A stretch of 64,000 nucleotides of DNA from Cutibacterium granulosum (lineage in GTDB: Bacteria > Actinomycetota > Actinomycetes > Propionibacteriales > Propionibacteriaceae): assembly GCF_900186975.1 (NCBI RefSeq), contig NZ_LT906441.1, forward strand, positions 1,054,001-1,118,000, in the 5' to 3' direction. How positions within the stretch are numbered: the stretch's first letter is position 1; each line of letters opens with the position of its first letter. A program made the position numbers and the translations under genes. The notes beneath the pieces were generated by a model that saw nothing but the letters and a program-made list of their open reading frames with translations, had not been told where the DNA came from and searched no databases. Shown here piece by piece: positions 34,337-43,182 of the stretch.

Positions 34337-36244
34337 ATGACTGATCCCGACAACGTCTCGACGCCGGCCAAGGTCGACATGCCCGAGACGCTCACCCTCG
34401 CCGGTGACTTCCCGGCCCCGACCCAGGAGCAGTGGCACAAGGAGGTGCTCAAGGTCCTCAACCGTGGGCGTCCCGAGGGCAAGCAGCTCAACCTCGAGAA
34501 GGGCATGGCACGTCTGCAGCCGACCACGGTCGACGGCGTCAAGATCGAACCCATGTACACCCGCCAGGATGCTCCCGAGGACCTCGGAGCTCCCGGCGTT
34601 CCCCCGTTCACCCGTGGTACCACCATTCGTACCGGCGTCATCGACTCCTGGGACGTGCGTGCCCTGCACGAGGACCCCGATGTCGCCTTCACCCGCAAGG
34701 CGATCCTCACCGATCTCGAGCGTGGTGTCACCTCCATCTGGCTGCGAGTCGGTGACGACGCCATTGCCGCCTCCGACATCGATTCCGTGCTCGAGGGTGT
34801 GTTGCTCAACCTGGCCAAGATCGAGGTTTCCAGCCGCGATGACCAGGCCGTTGCCGCCGATGCCCTGCTGGCTGCCATCGAGAAGTCCGACGCCAAGAAG
34901 GATGAGATCTCGTTCAACCTGGGCATCGACCCGATCGGTTCAGCTGCCATCAATGGTGGCGAGCCCGACCTGTCCGGACTCTCCGAATGGGTCAAGAAGG
35001 TTGACGGGTACAAGAATGCTCGACCGATCGTCGTCGACGCGACCGTGTACCACAACGCCGGTGCCGGTGACGTCGCCGAGCTCGCCTGGGCCATTGCCAC
35101 CGGTGTCGAGTACGTGCGTGCCCTCATCGAGCAGGGGCTGACTGCCGAGCAGGCCTTCGACAGCATCAACTTCCGGGTGTCTGCCACCCATGACCAGTTC
35201 CTCACCATCTCGCGACTGCGTGCCCTGCGTACCCTGTGGAACCGCGTCGGTGAGGTCTTCGAGGTTCCCGCAGGCAAGCGTGGTGCACGTCAGGAGGCCG
35301 TCACCAGCTGGCGTGAGCTCACCCGCGACGATCCCTACGTCAACATCCTGCGTGGCACCATCTCCACCTTCGGTGCCGCCGTCGGCGGTGCCGAGGCCAT
35401 CACGACGCTGCCCTTCGACGACGCCATCGGCCTGCCGAAGAGTGACTTCTCGCGTCGTATTGCCCGCAACACCGGCATCATCCTCTCCGAGGAGTCGAAC
35501 ATCGGCCGCGTCAACGATCCGGCTGGTGGCTCCTTCTACGTCGAGTCGCTCACCAAGTCCCTGGCAGATGCTGCCTGGGCTGAGTTCCAGAGCGTCGAGG
35601 CCGCTGGTGGCATGGCGGCAGCCCTCACCGGTGACCATGTCCGCACCGAGCTCGACAAGCTCAACACCGAGCGTGCCAAGCGGTTGGCCACTCGTAAGCA
35701 GCCGATTACGGCCGTCAGCGAGTTCCCGCTGCTGGACGCCAAGACCGTCGAGACCAAGCCGTTCCCGCAGGGTGCACCCCACAACGGGCTGCAGTGGCAT
35801 CGCGATGCCGAGGTCTTCGAGGCCCTCGTCGATCGCTCCGCCACCTGCGCCGAGCGTCCGAAGGTCTTCCTGGCCTGCTTGGGGACTCGTCGCGACTTCG
35901 GCCCCCGTGAAGGATTCTCCGCCCCGGTGTGGCACATCGCTGGCCTGGAGACCCCCGAGTGCGAGGGAGGCACCACCGAGGAGGTCGTCAAGGCCTTCAA
36001 GGAGTCCGGTGCCCAGATCGCCGACCTGTGCTCCAACGCCAAGACCTACGCCGAGCAGGGACTTGAGGTCGTCAAGGCTCTCAAGGACGCCGGTGCCAAG
36101 GCCGTCTACCTCTCCGGTGCCTTCAAGGAATTCGGTGACGACGCCGCAGCAGCCGAAGAGCTCGTCGATGGACGCGTCTTCCTCGGGATGAACGTCGTCG
36201 ACACCCTCTCCTCCGTTCTCGACACAATGGGAGTTGCCAAGTGA
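34337..36244 (+). CDS. mutA: Methylmalonyl-CoA mutase, small (beta) subunit
   Basis: Non-catalytic partner of MutB, 635 residues, close to the 638 of Propionibacterium shermanii MutA. ATG 34337 follows AGGAG by nine bases; the longer open frame reaches into the riboswitch. The barrel domain is followed by a degenerate cobalamin-like domain ([20 protein letters not shown]) that lacks the DxHxxG histidine, as expected for the beta subunit. Its stop overlaps the mutB GTG by four bases. The heterodimer converts succinyl-CoA to methylmalonyl-CoA in propionate formation. Confidence 0.96.
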   Translation: MTDPDNVSTPAKVDMPETLTLAGDFPAPTQEQWHKEVLKVLNRGRPEGKQLNLEKGMARLQPTTVDGVKIEPMYTRQDAPEDLGAPGVPPFTRGTTIRTGVIDSWDVRALHEDPDVAFTRKAILTDLERGVTSIWLRVGDDAIAASDIDSVLEGVLLNLAKIEVSSRDDQAVAADALLAAIEKSDAKKDEISFNLGIDPIGSAAINGGEPDLSGLSEWVKKVDGYKNARPIVVDATVYHNAGAGDVAELAWAIATGVEYVRALIEQGLTAEQAFDSINFRVSATHDQFLTISRLRALRTLWNRVGEVFEVPAGKRGARQEAVTSWRELTRDDPYVNILRGTISTFGAAVGGAEAITTLPFDDAIGLPKSDFSRRIARNTGIILSEESNIGRVNDPAGGSFYVESLTKSLADAAWAEFQSVEAAGGMAAALTGDHVRTELDKLNTERAKRLATRKQPITAVSEFPLLDAKTVETKPFPQGAPHNGLQWHRDAEVFEALVDRSATCAERPKVFLACLGTRRDFGPREGFSAPVWHIAGLETPECEGGTTEEVVKAFKESGAQIADLCSNAKTYAEQGLEVVKALKDAGAKAVYLSGAFKEFGDDAAAAEELVDGRVFLGMNVVDTLSSVLDTMGVAK

Positions 36245-38430
36245 CAACCTTGCCCCGTTTCGATTCCATCAACCTGGGTGATGCGGCCGTTCCCGCCGAC
36301 GCCCAGGAGCAGTTCGCCAAGCTCGCCGCCGCTGCTGGTGAGCAGGATCCGTGGATCACTCCTGAGCAGATCGAGGTCGGACACCTCTACTCCCAGGACG
36401 TCTACTCCGACATGGACTGGCTGGGCACCTACGCCGGTATCCCGCCGTTCACCCACGGTCCCTACGCGACGATGTACGCCTTCCGTCCGTGGACGATTCG
36501 TCAGTACGCCGGATTCTCCACCGCCAAGGAGTCCAACGCCTTCTACCGCCGCAACCTGGCTGCTGGCCAGAAGGGTCTGTCGGTCGCCTTCGACCTGCCG
36601 ACCCACCGCGGTTACGACTCCGACAACCCTCGTGTTCCCGGTGACGTCGGCATGGCCGGTGTGGCCGTGGACTCCATCCTCGACATGCGCGAGCTCTTCG
36701 CGGGTATCCCGCTGGACCGCATGTCGGTGTCCATGACGATGAACGGCGCCGTGCTGCCGATTCTCGCCCTGTACGTGGTGGCCGCCGAGGAGCAGGGCGC
36801 CAAGCCCGAGCAGCTCGCCGGTACGATCCAGAACGACATCCTCAAGGAGTTCATGGTTCGTAACACGTACATCTACCCGCCGCTGCCGTCGATGCGGATC
36901 ATCTCCGACATCTTCGCCTACACCAGTGCGAACATGCCGAAGTGGAACTCCATCTCGATCTCCGGTTACCACATGCAGGAGGCTGGCGCCACCGCCGACA
37001 TCGAGATGGCCTACACCCTGGCCGACGGTGTCGACTACATCCGTGCCGGTGAGTCGGTGGGTCTGCAGGTCGACCAGTTCGCCCCGCGCCTGTCGTTCTT
37101 CTGGGCCATTGGCACCAACTTCTTCATGGAGGTCGCCAAGATGCGCGCGGCCCGCATGCTGTGGGCCAAGCTCGTGCACCAGTTCGGGCCGAAGAATCCG
37201 AAGTCGATGAGCCTGCGTACCCACTCGCAGACCTCCGGCTGGTCGCTGACCGCCCAGGACGTCTACAACAACGTCATCCGCACCTGTGTGGAGGCCATGG
37301 GGGCCACCCAGGGACACACCCAGTCCCTGCACACGAACTCCCTCGACGAGGCCATCGCCCTGCCGACGGACTTCTCCGCCCGTATCGCCCGTAACACCCA
37401 GCTGTTCATCCAGCAGGAGTCGGGCACCTGCCGTGTCATCGACCCGTGGACCGGCTCGGCCTACGTCGAGAAGCTCACCCTGGAGCTGGCTCGCAAGGCA
37501 TGGGGCCACATCCAGGAGGTCGAGAAGGCCGGCGGTATGGCCAAGGCCATCGAGAAGGGCATCCCGAAGATGCGCATCGAGGAGGCTGCTGCCCGTACCC
37601 AAGCACGCATCGACTCGGGTCGTCAGCCCCTCATCGGCGTCAACAAGTACCAGCTCGACCAGGAGGAGCCCCTCGAGGTGCTCAAGGTCGACAACTCCCA
37701 GGTGCTCGCCGAGCAGAAGGCCAAGCTCGTCAAACTGCGCGCCGAGCGTGACGAGGAGGCCTGCCAGCAGGCTCTGGAGCGCTTGGCATGGGCGGCTGCG
37801 AACCCCGATCCCACCGATCCGGATCGCAACCTGCTCAAGCTGTGCATCGACGCCGGTCGTGCACAGGCATCCGTTGGCGAGATGAGCGACGCCATGGAGC
37901 GCAGCTTCGGTCGCTACACCGCCCAGATTCGCACCATTTCCGGTGTGTACTCGAAGGAGGCGGGGCACACGAAATCCTCTGCCAAGGTCCACGAGCTCGT
38001 TGAGGAATTCGAGCAGAAGGCTGGACGTCGTCCGCGTATCTTCATCGCCAAGATGGGTCAGGACGGTCACGACCGTGGCCAGAAGGTCGTTGCAACCGCC
38101 TACGCCGACCTCGGCATGGACGTCGACGTCGGCCCGCTGTTCCAGACCCCGGAGGAGGCCGCCCGTCAGGCCGTCGAGGCCGACGTCCACGTGGTTGGCG
38201 TCTCCTCCCTTGCCGCCGGACACCTCACCTTGGTGCCGGCCCTGCGCAAGGAGCTGGACAAGCTGGGACGTTCGGACATCATGATCGTCGTCGGTGGCGT
38301 CATCCCGACCCAGGACTTCGACGAACTGCGTGCCGACGGTGCCGCGGCGATCTACCCGCCGGGAACCGTCATCCCCGATGCAGCGGTCGACCTCATGACC
38401 CAGCTGCTCGAGCGCATTGACGAGGACTGA
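36241..38430 (+). CDS. mutB: Methylmalonyl-CoA mutase, large (alpha) subunit
   Basis: Catalytic AdoCbl-dependent subunit, 729 residues. The TIM barrel includes [20 protein letters not shown] and [19 protein letters not shown]. The C-terminal cobalamin domain has [11 protein letters not shown], with the lower-ligand His610, followed by SSLAAGHL and VVGGVIP. Start GTG 36241 overlaps mutA (GTGA), so subunit synthesis is coupled. The central Wood-Werkman enzyme. A strong hairpin follows 30 bases after the stop. Confidence 0.98.
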   Translation: MTTLPRFDSINLGDAAVPADAQEQFAKLAAAAGEQDPWITPEQIEVGHLYSQDVYSDMDWLGTYAGIPPFTHGPYATMYAFRPWTIRQYAGFSTAKESNAFYRRNLAAGQKGLSVAFDLPTHRGYDSDNPRVPGDVGMAGVAVDSILDMRELFAGIPLDRMSVSMTMNGAVLPILALYVVAAEEQGAKPEQLAGTIQNDILKEFMVRNTYIYPPLPSMRIISDIFAYTSANMPKWNSISISGYHMQEAGATADIEMAYTLADGVDYIRAGESVGLQVDQFAPRLSFFWAIGTNFFMEVAKMRAARMLWAKLVHQFGPKNPKSMSLRTHSQTSGWSLTAQDVYNNVIRTCVEAMGATQGHTQSLHTNSLDEAIALPTDFSARIARNTQLFIQQESGTCRVIDPWTGSAYVEKLTLELARKAWGHIQEVEKAGGMAKAIEKGIPKMRIEEAAARTQARIDSGRQPLIGVNKYQLDQEEPLEVLKVDNSQVLAEQKAKLVKLRAERDEEACQQALERLAWAAANPDPTDPDRNLLKLCIDAGRAQASVGEMSDAMERSFGRYTAQIRTISGVYSKEAGHTKSSAKVHELVEEFEQKAGRRPRIFIAKMGQDGHDRGQKVVATAYADLGMDVDVGPLFQTPEEAARQAVEADVHVVGVSSLAAGHLTLVPALRKELDKLGRSDIMIVVGGVIPTQDFDELRADGAAAIYPPGTVIPDAAVDLMTQLLERIDED

Positions 38431-38460
38431 TCGTCACGAGCTGATCCTCAAGGTTCACGT

Positions 38461-38490
38461 CGGCCCCGGACCCTCGCTGGTTCGGGGCCG
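38461..38490 (+). terminator. Terminator after mutB
   Basis: Twelve-base-pair stem with one G-U pair: CGGCCCCGGACC (38461-38472) and GGTTCGGGGCCG (38479-38490), six-base loop. It separates mutAB from meaB, which therefore probably also has its own promoter. Confidence 0.85.
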
Positions 38491-38740
38491 GCGTGCATCC
38501 CAGGCGCACCCCTGACAGAGCAGTCCGGTCCAGGACTGGGCACCTGTCCAGTGCAACCCGTCCCACGACTGGAGGCCTGGATCCAGAACAGCCTGCCTCA
38601 CGACTGGACACCGGCACTGCACTCGGTCCCCACCCAGTCAGATGGGTGACGACTGACTTCATCCCCAACCCCCTCACACGTGCTCCAGACGCGATAAGTT
38701 GGAGTAACGCGCTTGTAGAGCGAGCCCAAGAAGGAGCGAC
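38491..38740. other. Intergenic region between the mutB terminator and meaB
   Basis: 250 bases without a gene. The phrase ACGACTGGA and variants such as CAGGACTGGGCACC recur three or four times between 38530 and 38610, giving a loose repeat of unknown meaning. The meaB promoter must lie here; no riboswitch motif was seen. Confidence 0.5.
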
Positions 38741-39766
38741 ATGGCTATCGACGTACCCGAACTCGTTGACCAGGTGCTGGCCGGAAACCGCCAGGTCATC
38801 GCCCGAGCGCTGACCTTGGTGGAATCGAGCAAGCCTTCCCACCGGGAGAAGGCCCATGAGATGTTGCGTCAGCTCGCCCCGCACACTGGCAAGGCAATTC
38901 GTGTCGGTATCTCTGGCGTACCGGGAGCCGGAAAATCCACCTTCATCAACAAGATGGGAACCAAGCTCATCAAGGAGCACGGCCATCAGGTAGCCGTGCT
39001 GGCCGTGGACCCGTCGTCCACCCGAACCGGCGGCTCGATCCTCGGTGACCGAACCCGTATGGGAGAGCTCGCCACCCTGGATGACGCCTTCATCCGCCCC
39101 TCACCCTCTGGCGGTCACCTGGGCGGTGTGGCCCGGGCCACCCGAGAGGCCATGATCGTCATGGAGGCCGCCGGGTACGACGTCGTACTCGTCGAGACGG
39201 TCGGTGTCGGGCAGTCGGAGGTCGCCGTATCCGAGATGGTCGACACCTTCCTCATGCTTGCCGTGGCTGGTACCGGTGACCAGCTGCAGGGCATCAAGAA
39301 GGGCATCCTCGAACTGGCGGACGTCGTCGCGGTCAACAAGGCCGACGGCGACAATGCCGGTAACGCCCGCGTCTCGGCACGTGAACTGTCCATCGCCATG
39401 AAACTCGTCCAGGCCGACCAGAACCGTCGTGTCCCGGTGCTCACCTGCTCCTCCTACACCGGCGACGGGCTGGACGACCTGTGGCAGGCGGTTCTCGACC
39501 ACCGGGAGTACCTGGAGTCGGACGGGTCCCTGCAGGCCCGCCGCTTGGAGCAGCAACGTGAATGGCTGTGGGCCATGGTGGAGGACGAGATCCTGGAGTC
39601 GTTGCGGCACGAGCCGAAGCTGCGCGAGGTCGCCCAGAGGATCGAGGCCGACATGAGCATCGAGGCCACCAGCGCGCTCAAGGGCGCCGAGGAGATCCTG
39701 CAGACTTTCGCCCAGGTCGTCCCCGACCTGCCGTGGGCCCAGGGCACCATGGGGAGCCAGGGCTGA
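38741..39766 (+). CDS. meaB: MeaB GTPase, methylmalonyl-CoA mutase chaperone (ArgK family)
   Basis: G-protein that loads and protects the cobalamin cofactor of MutAB, 341 residues. AAGGAG precedes ATG. P-loop GVPGAGKST (59-67), VDPSSTRTGGSILGDRTRM (the SIMIBI switch region), ETVGVGQSE (G3) and NKAD (G4) are all present. The C-terminal helical dimerisation arm includes EWLWAMVEDEILESLRHEPK. Older annotations call it a LAO/AO transport kinase. Linkage to mutAB supports the chaperone role. Confidence 0.96.
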   Translation: MAIDVPELVDQVLAGNRQVIARALTLVESSKPSHREKAHEMLRQLAPHTGKAIRVGISGVPGAGKSTFINKMGTKLIKEHGHQVAVLAVDPSSTRTGGSILGDRTRMGELATLDDAFIRPSPSGGHLGGVARATREAMIVMEAAGYDVVLVETVGVGQSEVAVSEMVDTFLMLAVAGTGDQLQGIKKGILELADVVAVNKADGDNAGNARVSARELSIAMKLVQADQNRRVPVLTCSSYTGDGLDDLWQAVLDHREYLESDGSLQARRLEQQREWLWAMVEDEILESLRHEPKLREVAQRIEADMSIEATSALKGAEEILQTFAQVVPDLPWAQGTMGSQG

Positions 39767-39769
39767 GCA

Positions 39770-39997
39770 TCACCACGGGACGTCGATCGGGTCCAGGTTC
39801 ACCTCCTCGGTCACTGGACCCGCGTCGGTCTCGATGGTGACGGTGTCGCCGGGGTGCAGCTGGCGTCCGCGTCGCCTCTCCACCTCACCATTGACACTCA
39901 CCACTCCTGTCGTGATGAGCTCACGTGCCTGCCCGCCGGTCTCGACGAGGTTGGCGAATTTGAGGAACTGGCCGAGCCGAATCATGTCGTTGCCCAT
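39770..39997 (-). CDS. Small S4-domain RNA-binding protein (YbcJ/YaaA-like)
   Basis: 75 residues, essentially a single S4 fold: MIRLGQFLKFANLVETGGQA, RELITTGVVSVNGEVERRRG, GDTVTIE. Such proteins bind structured RNA, and the Bacillus relative (RlbA/YaaA) acts in 50S assembly. It converges on meaB with three bases between stops. The initiator may be the first Met or the one at residue 5. Confidence 0.88.
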   Translation of the reverse strand: MGNDMIRLGQFLKFANLVETGGQARELITTGVVSVNGEVERRRGRQLHPGDTVTIETDAGPVTEEVNLDPIDVPW

Positions 39998-40007
39998 GAC
40001 ACCAGTT

Positions 40008-40880
40008 CTACAACACGGAGTCGAGGAAATCCCTCAGACGAGGTGACTGCGGATCGTCAATGACGCTCTGGGGGTCGCCGGACTCAACGATGACTCCGTC
40101 GTCCATGAAGGCAACGATGTCTGCCACCTCACGGGCGAAGCCGATCTCGTGGGTGACGATGACCATCGTCATTCCCTCGGCTGCCAGGTCCTTGAGCACG
40201 GCCAACACCTCGCCGACGAGTTCCGGGTCCAGCGCACTGGTGGGCTCGTCGAAGAGCATGAGATCGGGCTTCATCGCCATGGCGCGAGCGATGGCCACCC
40301 GCTGCTGCTGTCCGCCGGACAGTTCGGCGGGGTAGTGGTCGGCGCGTCCTGCCATGCCCACCCGCTCCAGCAGGTGCAGGGCAGCGGTCCGGGCCTCGTC
40401 CTTGCCGGCCCCGGCAACGTGGATCGGGGCCTCCATGACGTTCTCCAGGGCCGTCATGTGCGGAAAGAGGTTGAATCGCTGGAAGACCATGCCGGTCCTG
40501 GCTCGCTGAGCAGCAATCGTCTTCTCCGGGAGCCGGCGCAGGCGCCCACCTCTGGTGGGGGTCTCCTGGTATCCCACCAGCTCACCGTCGATGCGGATGC
40601 TGCCGGCCTCGAAGGTCTCCAACTGGTTGATGCACCGCAGCAGCGTCGACTTTCCCGATCCGGACGGGCCGAGCAGGACGCACACCTGACCCTTGCCGAC
40701 GTCCAGGTCTATCCCCTTGAGAATGTGCAGGGAGCCGAATTCCTTGTGCAGACCCGCGACATGGGTCATGGGCGTCTCGGAAGCGCTGCTGTGCGGCGCC
40801 GCCGTGTGCTCGACGAGTGGTCCGGCCCCGGTCGGGGTGTCGGATGTCTTTTCGTGACGTGGGGTGGGAGTGGTGCTCAC
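40008..40880 (-). CDS. Polar amino-acid ABC transporter, ATP-binding subunit
   Basis: 290 residues. Walker [10 protein letters not shown] (71-79), signature LSGGQQQR, Walker [14 protein letters not shown] and H-loop VIVTHE are intact. Closest in style to GlnQ/ArtP/TcyN subunits. GTG 40880 overlaps the permease stop (GTGA). About 37 residues precede the canonical domain start ([19 protein letters not shown]), so initiation at Met38 is possible, although the overlap favours the long form. Confidence 0.92.
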   Translation of the reverse strand: MSTTPTPRHEKTSDTPTGAGPLVEHTAAPHSSASETPMTHVAGLHKEFGSLHILKGIDLDVGKGQVCVLLGPSGSGKSTLLRCINQLETFEAGSIRIDGELVGYQETPTRGGRLRRLPEKTIAAQRARTGMVFQRFNLFPHMTALENVMEAPIHVAGAGKDEARTAALHLLERVGMAGRADHYPAELSGGQQQRVAIARAMAMKPDLMLFDEPTSALDPELVGEVLAVLKDLAAEGMTMVIVTHEIGFAREVADIVAFMDDGVIVESGDPQSVIDDPQSPRLRDFLDSVL

Positions 40881-41827
40881 AGTTCTACCTCGGGGAGTGG
40901 CTCGGCAGGGGTGGTTCCAGATGCATTGACCGCGGACTGACGATTGTGGCGCGTCGATCCGGTGGTCTTGCGACGGGAGAATCCCCGTCCGTAGTACGCC
41001 TCGACGTAGTGCTGGATGACCATGAGAACGCTCGTCATGACGAGGTACCAGATGGCAGCGACGATGAGCAGGGGGATCGTGGCGTAGATGCGGTTGGCGA
41101 TGGCGTTGGTGGCGTACTGCAGATCTAGGGTGAATGGCACTGCCAGCACCAGCGAGGTCGTCTTGAGCATGCCGATCGTCTCATTGCCCAGTGGCGGCAC
41201 GATGACACGCATCGACTGGGGGATGATGATGCGGCGCATGATGAGGCTCGGTTTCATGCCCAGAGCCTTGGCAGCCTCGGTCTGACCGGCGTCCACCGAT
41301 TCCAGTCCGGCGCGGATGATCTCGGCAAGGTAGGCGCCCTCGTTGAGTCCCAGACCAATGATTGCAGCGGCTAGGGCGGTGAGGACGTCCTCGGTGCGGA
41401 ACTTCACGAATTCCGGTCCGAAGGGCACACCCACCGAGAGCATGGGGTAGAGCACTGCGAACAGTCCCCAGAACACCAGCTGGGTGTAGACCGGCACGCC
41501 ACGGAACACGAAGATGTATGCCCACGCCACAGCGCGCAACACCGGATTTCGAGCCTGGCGCATGATTGCCATGATGAGGGCGACGATCGTGCCCAGGATC
41601 ATCGCGGCGACGGTGAGCAGCAGGGTGTAGCCGATGCCCTGGACGACCTTGACGTCGCGCAGGTACAGCCAGACGATGTCCCACTGGTAGTTGGGGTTGG
41701 TGACCAGGCCATGGATGAGCATTGCCACGAGGACGGCGACGATGACCGCGGCGATCCACGTGCCCGGATGTGGAACGTCCTTGGCCTTGATCCGATTGGG
41801 GATGTCGGCGTGATGTTGGGTGTCCAT
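40877..41827 (-). CDS. Polar amino-acid ABC transporter, permease subunit
   Basis: 316 residues from ATG 41827, with AGAGGAA five bases upstream; the longer frame lacks a ribosome site. HEQRO/HisMQ-type permease: an N-terminal extra helix ([20 protein letters not shown]), then the EAA-loop region [40 protein letters not shown], and about five core helices. It likely forms a homodimer because only one permease gene is present. Confidence 0.93.
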   Translation of the reverse strand: MDTQHHADIPNRIKAKDVPHPGTWIAAVIVAVLVAMLIHGLVTNPNYQWDIVWLYLRDVKVVQGIGYTLLLTVAAMILGTIVALIMAIMRQARNPVLRAVAWAYIFVFRGVPVYTQLVFWGLFAVLYPMLSVGVPFGPEFVKFRTEDVLTALAAAIIGLGLNEGAYLAEIIRAGLESVDAGQTEAAKALGMKPSLIMRRIIIPQSMRVIVPPLGNETIGMLKTTSLVLAVPFTLDLQYATNAIANRIYATIPLLIVAAIWYLVMTSVLMVIQHYVEAYYGRGFSRRKTTGSTRHNRQSAVNASGTTPAEPLPEVEL

Positions 41828-41936
41828 GAGTTCCTCTGGAGGGGAGCGGGTGGATGTGGGGGAAGCTGTGCGCTGGATCGAGCTCATCGTGCGGATGCAT
41901 GGTCAGACTGATCCAGGAGCAGTGCCTCGCGGGTTG

Positions 41937-42869
41937 TCAGCTCTGCGAGCCACTCCTGGGGTTGAGCTCTGCCTTGTCGATCATGCCGGACTCATTGCCC
42001 CAGTTGGCGAGTAGTTTCTTCATGGTGCCGTCGTCGATGAGCTTCTGGGTGGCAGCCTGCACGGCCTTGGACAGGCCGTCGTCATTCTTGGCCGTGGCCA
42101 CACCGAACTGGGAGGCGTCGGTCACCCCGCCCAGGGCCTCCAGGGCATCATTCTTCGAAATGGCGTAGGAAGTGATCACCGAGTCGGCGAACAGGACGTC
42201 GGCCTTGCCTCCGGCGACATTGGTGGTTGCGTCTGCCTGGCTGGGGTAGGAGAGCAGATCGATCGGTTTCTTTCCGTCGGCTGCGCATTTCTTGTTCTTC
42301 TGCTGGGCGTCGGTCTCCTGGGCAGTACCGGTCTGCACGGCAACCTTGTGGCCGCACAGGTCGTCGGGGGAGACGTTCTGAGGATTGCCCTTCTGGACGG
42401 CCATCGAGAATCCAGCCTTGAAGTACGACACCATGTTCACCTGTGTGAGACGTTCATCGGTGATGGTGAAGGTCGATGCGGAGAGGTCGTACTTGGTGCC
42501 CAGTGCCGGCAGCAGGCTGGGGAACGCCGTGTTGGCCGTGGTGAGTTCGAGACCCATGAGTTTGCTCATGGCCTTGAGGTAGTCGATGTCGAAGCCGATG
42601 ATCGTCGAGCCATCTGAATCGATGAACTCAGCCGGGGCGTAGTTGGCGGCCATGCCGCTGGACAGGGTGCCACGGTTGGCGATCTTGGCCGGGACCATTT
42701 TGGCGATGTCTTCGTCCTTGTCCATTGCATCGATGATCTTGGCATTGTCCGAGGTGTCCGAACCGCCATCAGATGCGCTCTCCTCGGAGGCATGGGTGCA
42801 TCCGGTGAGGGCTAGGGACAGGGAGACAACGGCGGCGGGAATGGCCAGTGCGAGCTTTGTGACGTTCAT
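41937..42869 (-). CDS. Amino-acid ABC transporter substrate-binding lipoprotein
   Basis: 310 residues from ATG 42869. A lipoprotein signal ends in LALTGC. The SBP_bac_3 fold shows ANRGTLSSGMAANYAPAEFI, IIGFDIDYLKAMSKLMGLEL, SASTFTITDERLTQVNMVSY and VAVQTGTAQE. It is the first gene of the importer operon (SBP-permease-ATPase). The ligand is probably a polar or basic amino acid, but binding residues cannot be matched confidently. The upstream 80 bases are unusually AT-rich. Confidence 0.93.
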   Translation of the reverse strand: MNVTKLALAIPAAVVSLSLALTGCTHASEESASDGGSDTSDNAKIIDAMDKDEDIAKMVPAKIANRGTLSSGMAANYAPAEFIDSDGSTIIGFDIDYLKAMSKLMGLELTTANTAFPSLLPALGTKYDLSASTFTITDERLTQVNMVSYFKAGFSMAVQKGNPQNVSPDDLCGHKVAVQTGTAQETDAQQKNKKCAADGKKPIDLLSYPSQADATTNVAGGKADVLFADSVITSYAISKNDALEALGGVTDASQFGVATAKNDDGLSKAVQAATQKLIDDGTMKKLLANWGNESGMIDKAELNPRSGSQS

Positions 42870-42879
42870 GACAGATCCT

Positions 42880-42960
42880 GATGTCTCGACGTTGGTAAAA
42901 ATAATTATGCACGAGAGAGAATATTTTTGCAATGAGATCGTATGGCAAGACGACGGGAGT
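42880..42960 (-). promoter_or_regulatory. AT-rich promoter region of the amino-acid importer
   Basis: On the minus strand this reads TTTTGCAATGA-like elements in reverse, with CATAATTATTTTTACC near 42910-42895. TGCATAATTAT resembles half of an ArgR box (consensus TGNATWWWWATNCA). Such low GC next to a start codon is otherwise rare in this window. Promoter likely; ArgR control is speculative. Confidence 0.4.
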
Positions 42961-43029
42961 TGAGTACTGAAGCCGCGGACAGCGCGGATGGAACCTGTGA
43001 GAGGTGAATGAACTTTCCCTGACGACGAG

Positions 43030-43063
43030 GAGCGGGGCACGTGCTGCAGCACGTGCCCCGCTC
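43030..43063 (-). terminator. 34-bp perfect palindrome after the phytase-like gene
   Basis: Two 17-base arms, GAGCGGGGCACGTGCTG and its exact complement, with no spacer, 120 bases after the phytase-like stop. As RNA it forms a very stable hairpin with a minimal loop and would end transcription from either strand. Confidence 0.75.
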
Positions 43064-43182
43064 GGAGGTGGTGATGGATGGTGTGGTGGCAAGTGTGGTC
43101 AGCAGCTCATCCCATGGCCGGGAATCAACGCGGCTGGCCTGGCAATGACTGCCCCCTGAGTCGGTATGGGTGGGCGTCAGTC

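Noticed and set aside
36106-38223. 705-codon minus-strand frame over mutB
   Set aside because: Antisense shadow of mutB, rich in Gly/Val/Leu/Arg, typical of high-GC opposite frames.
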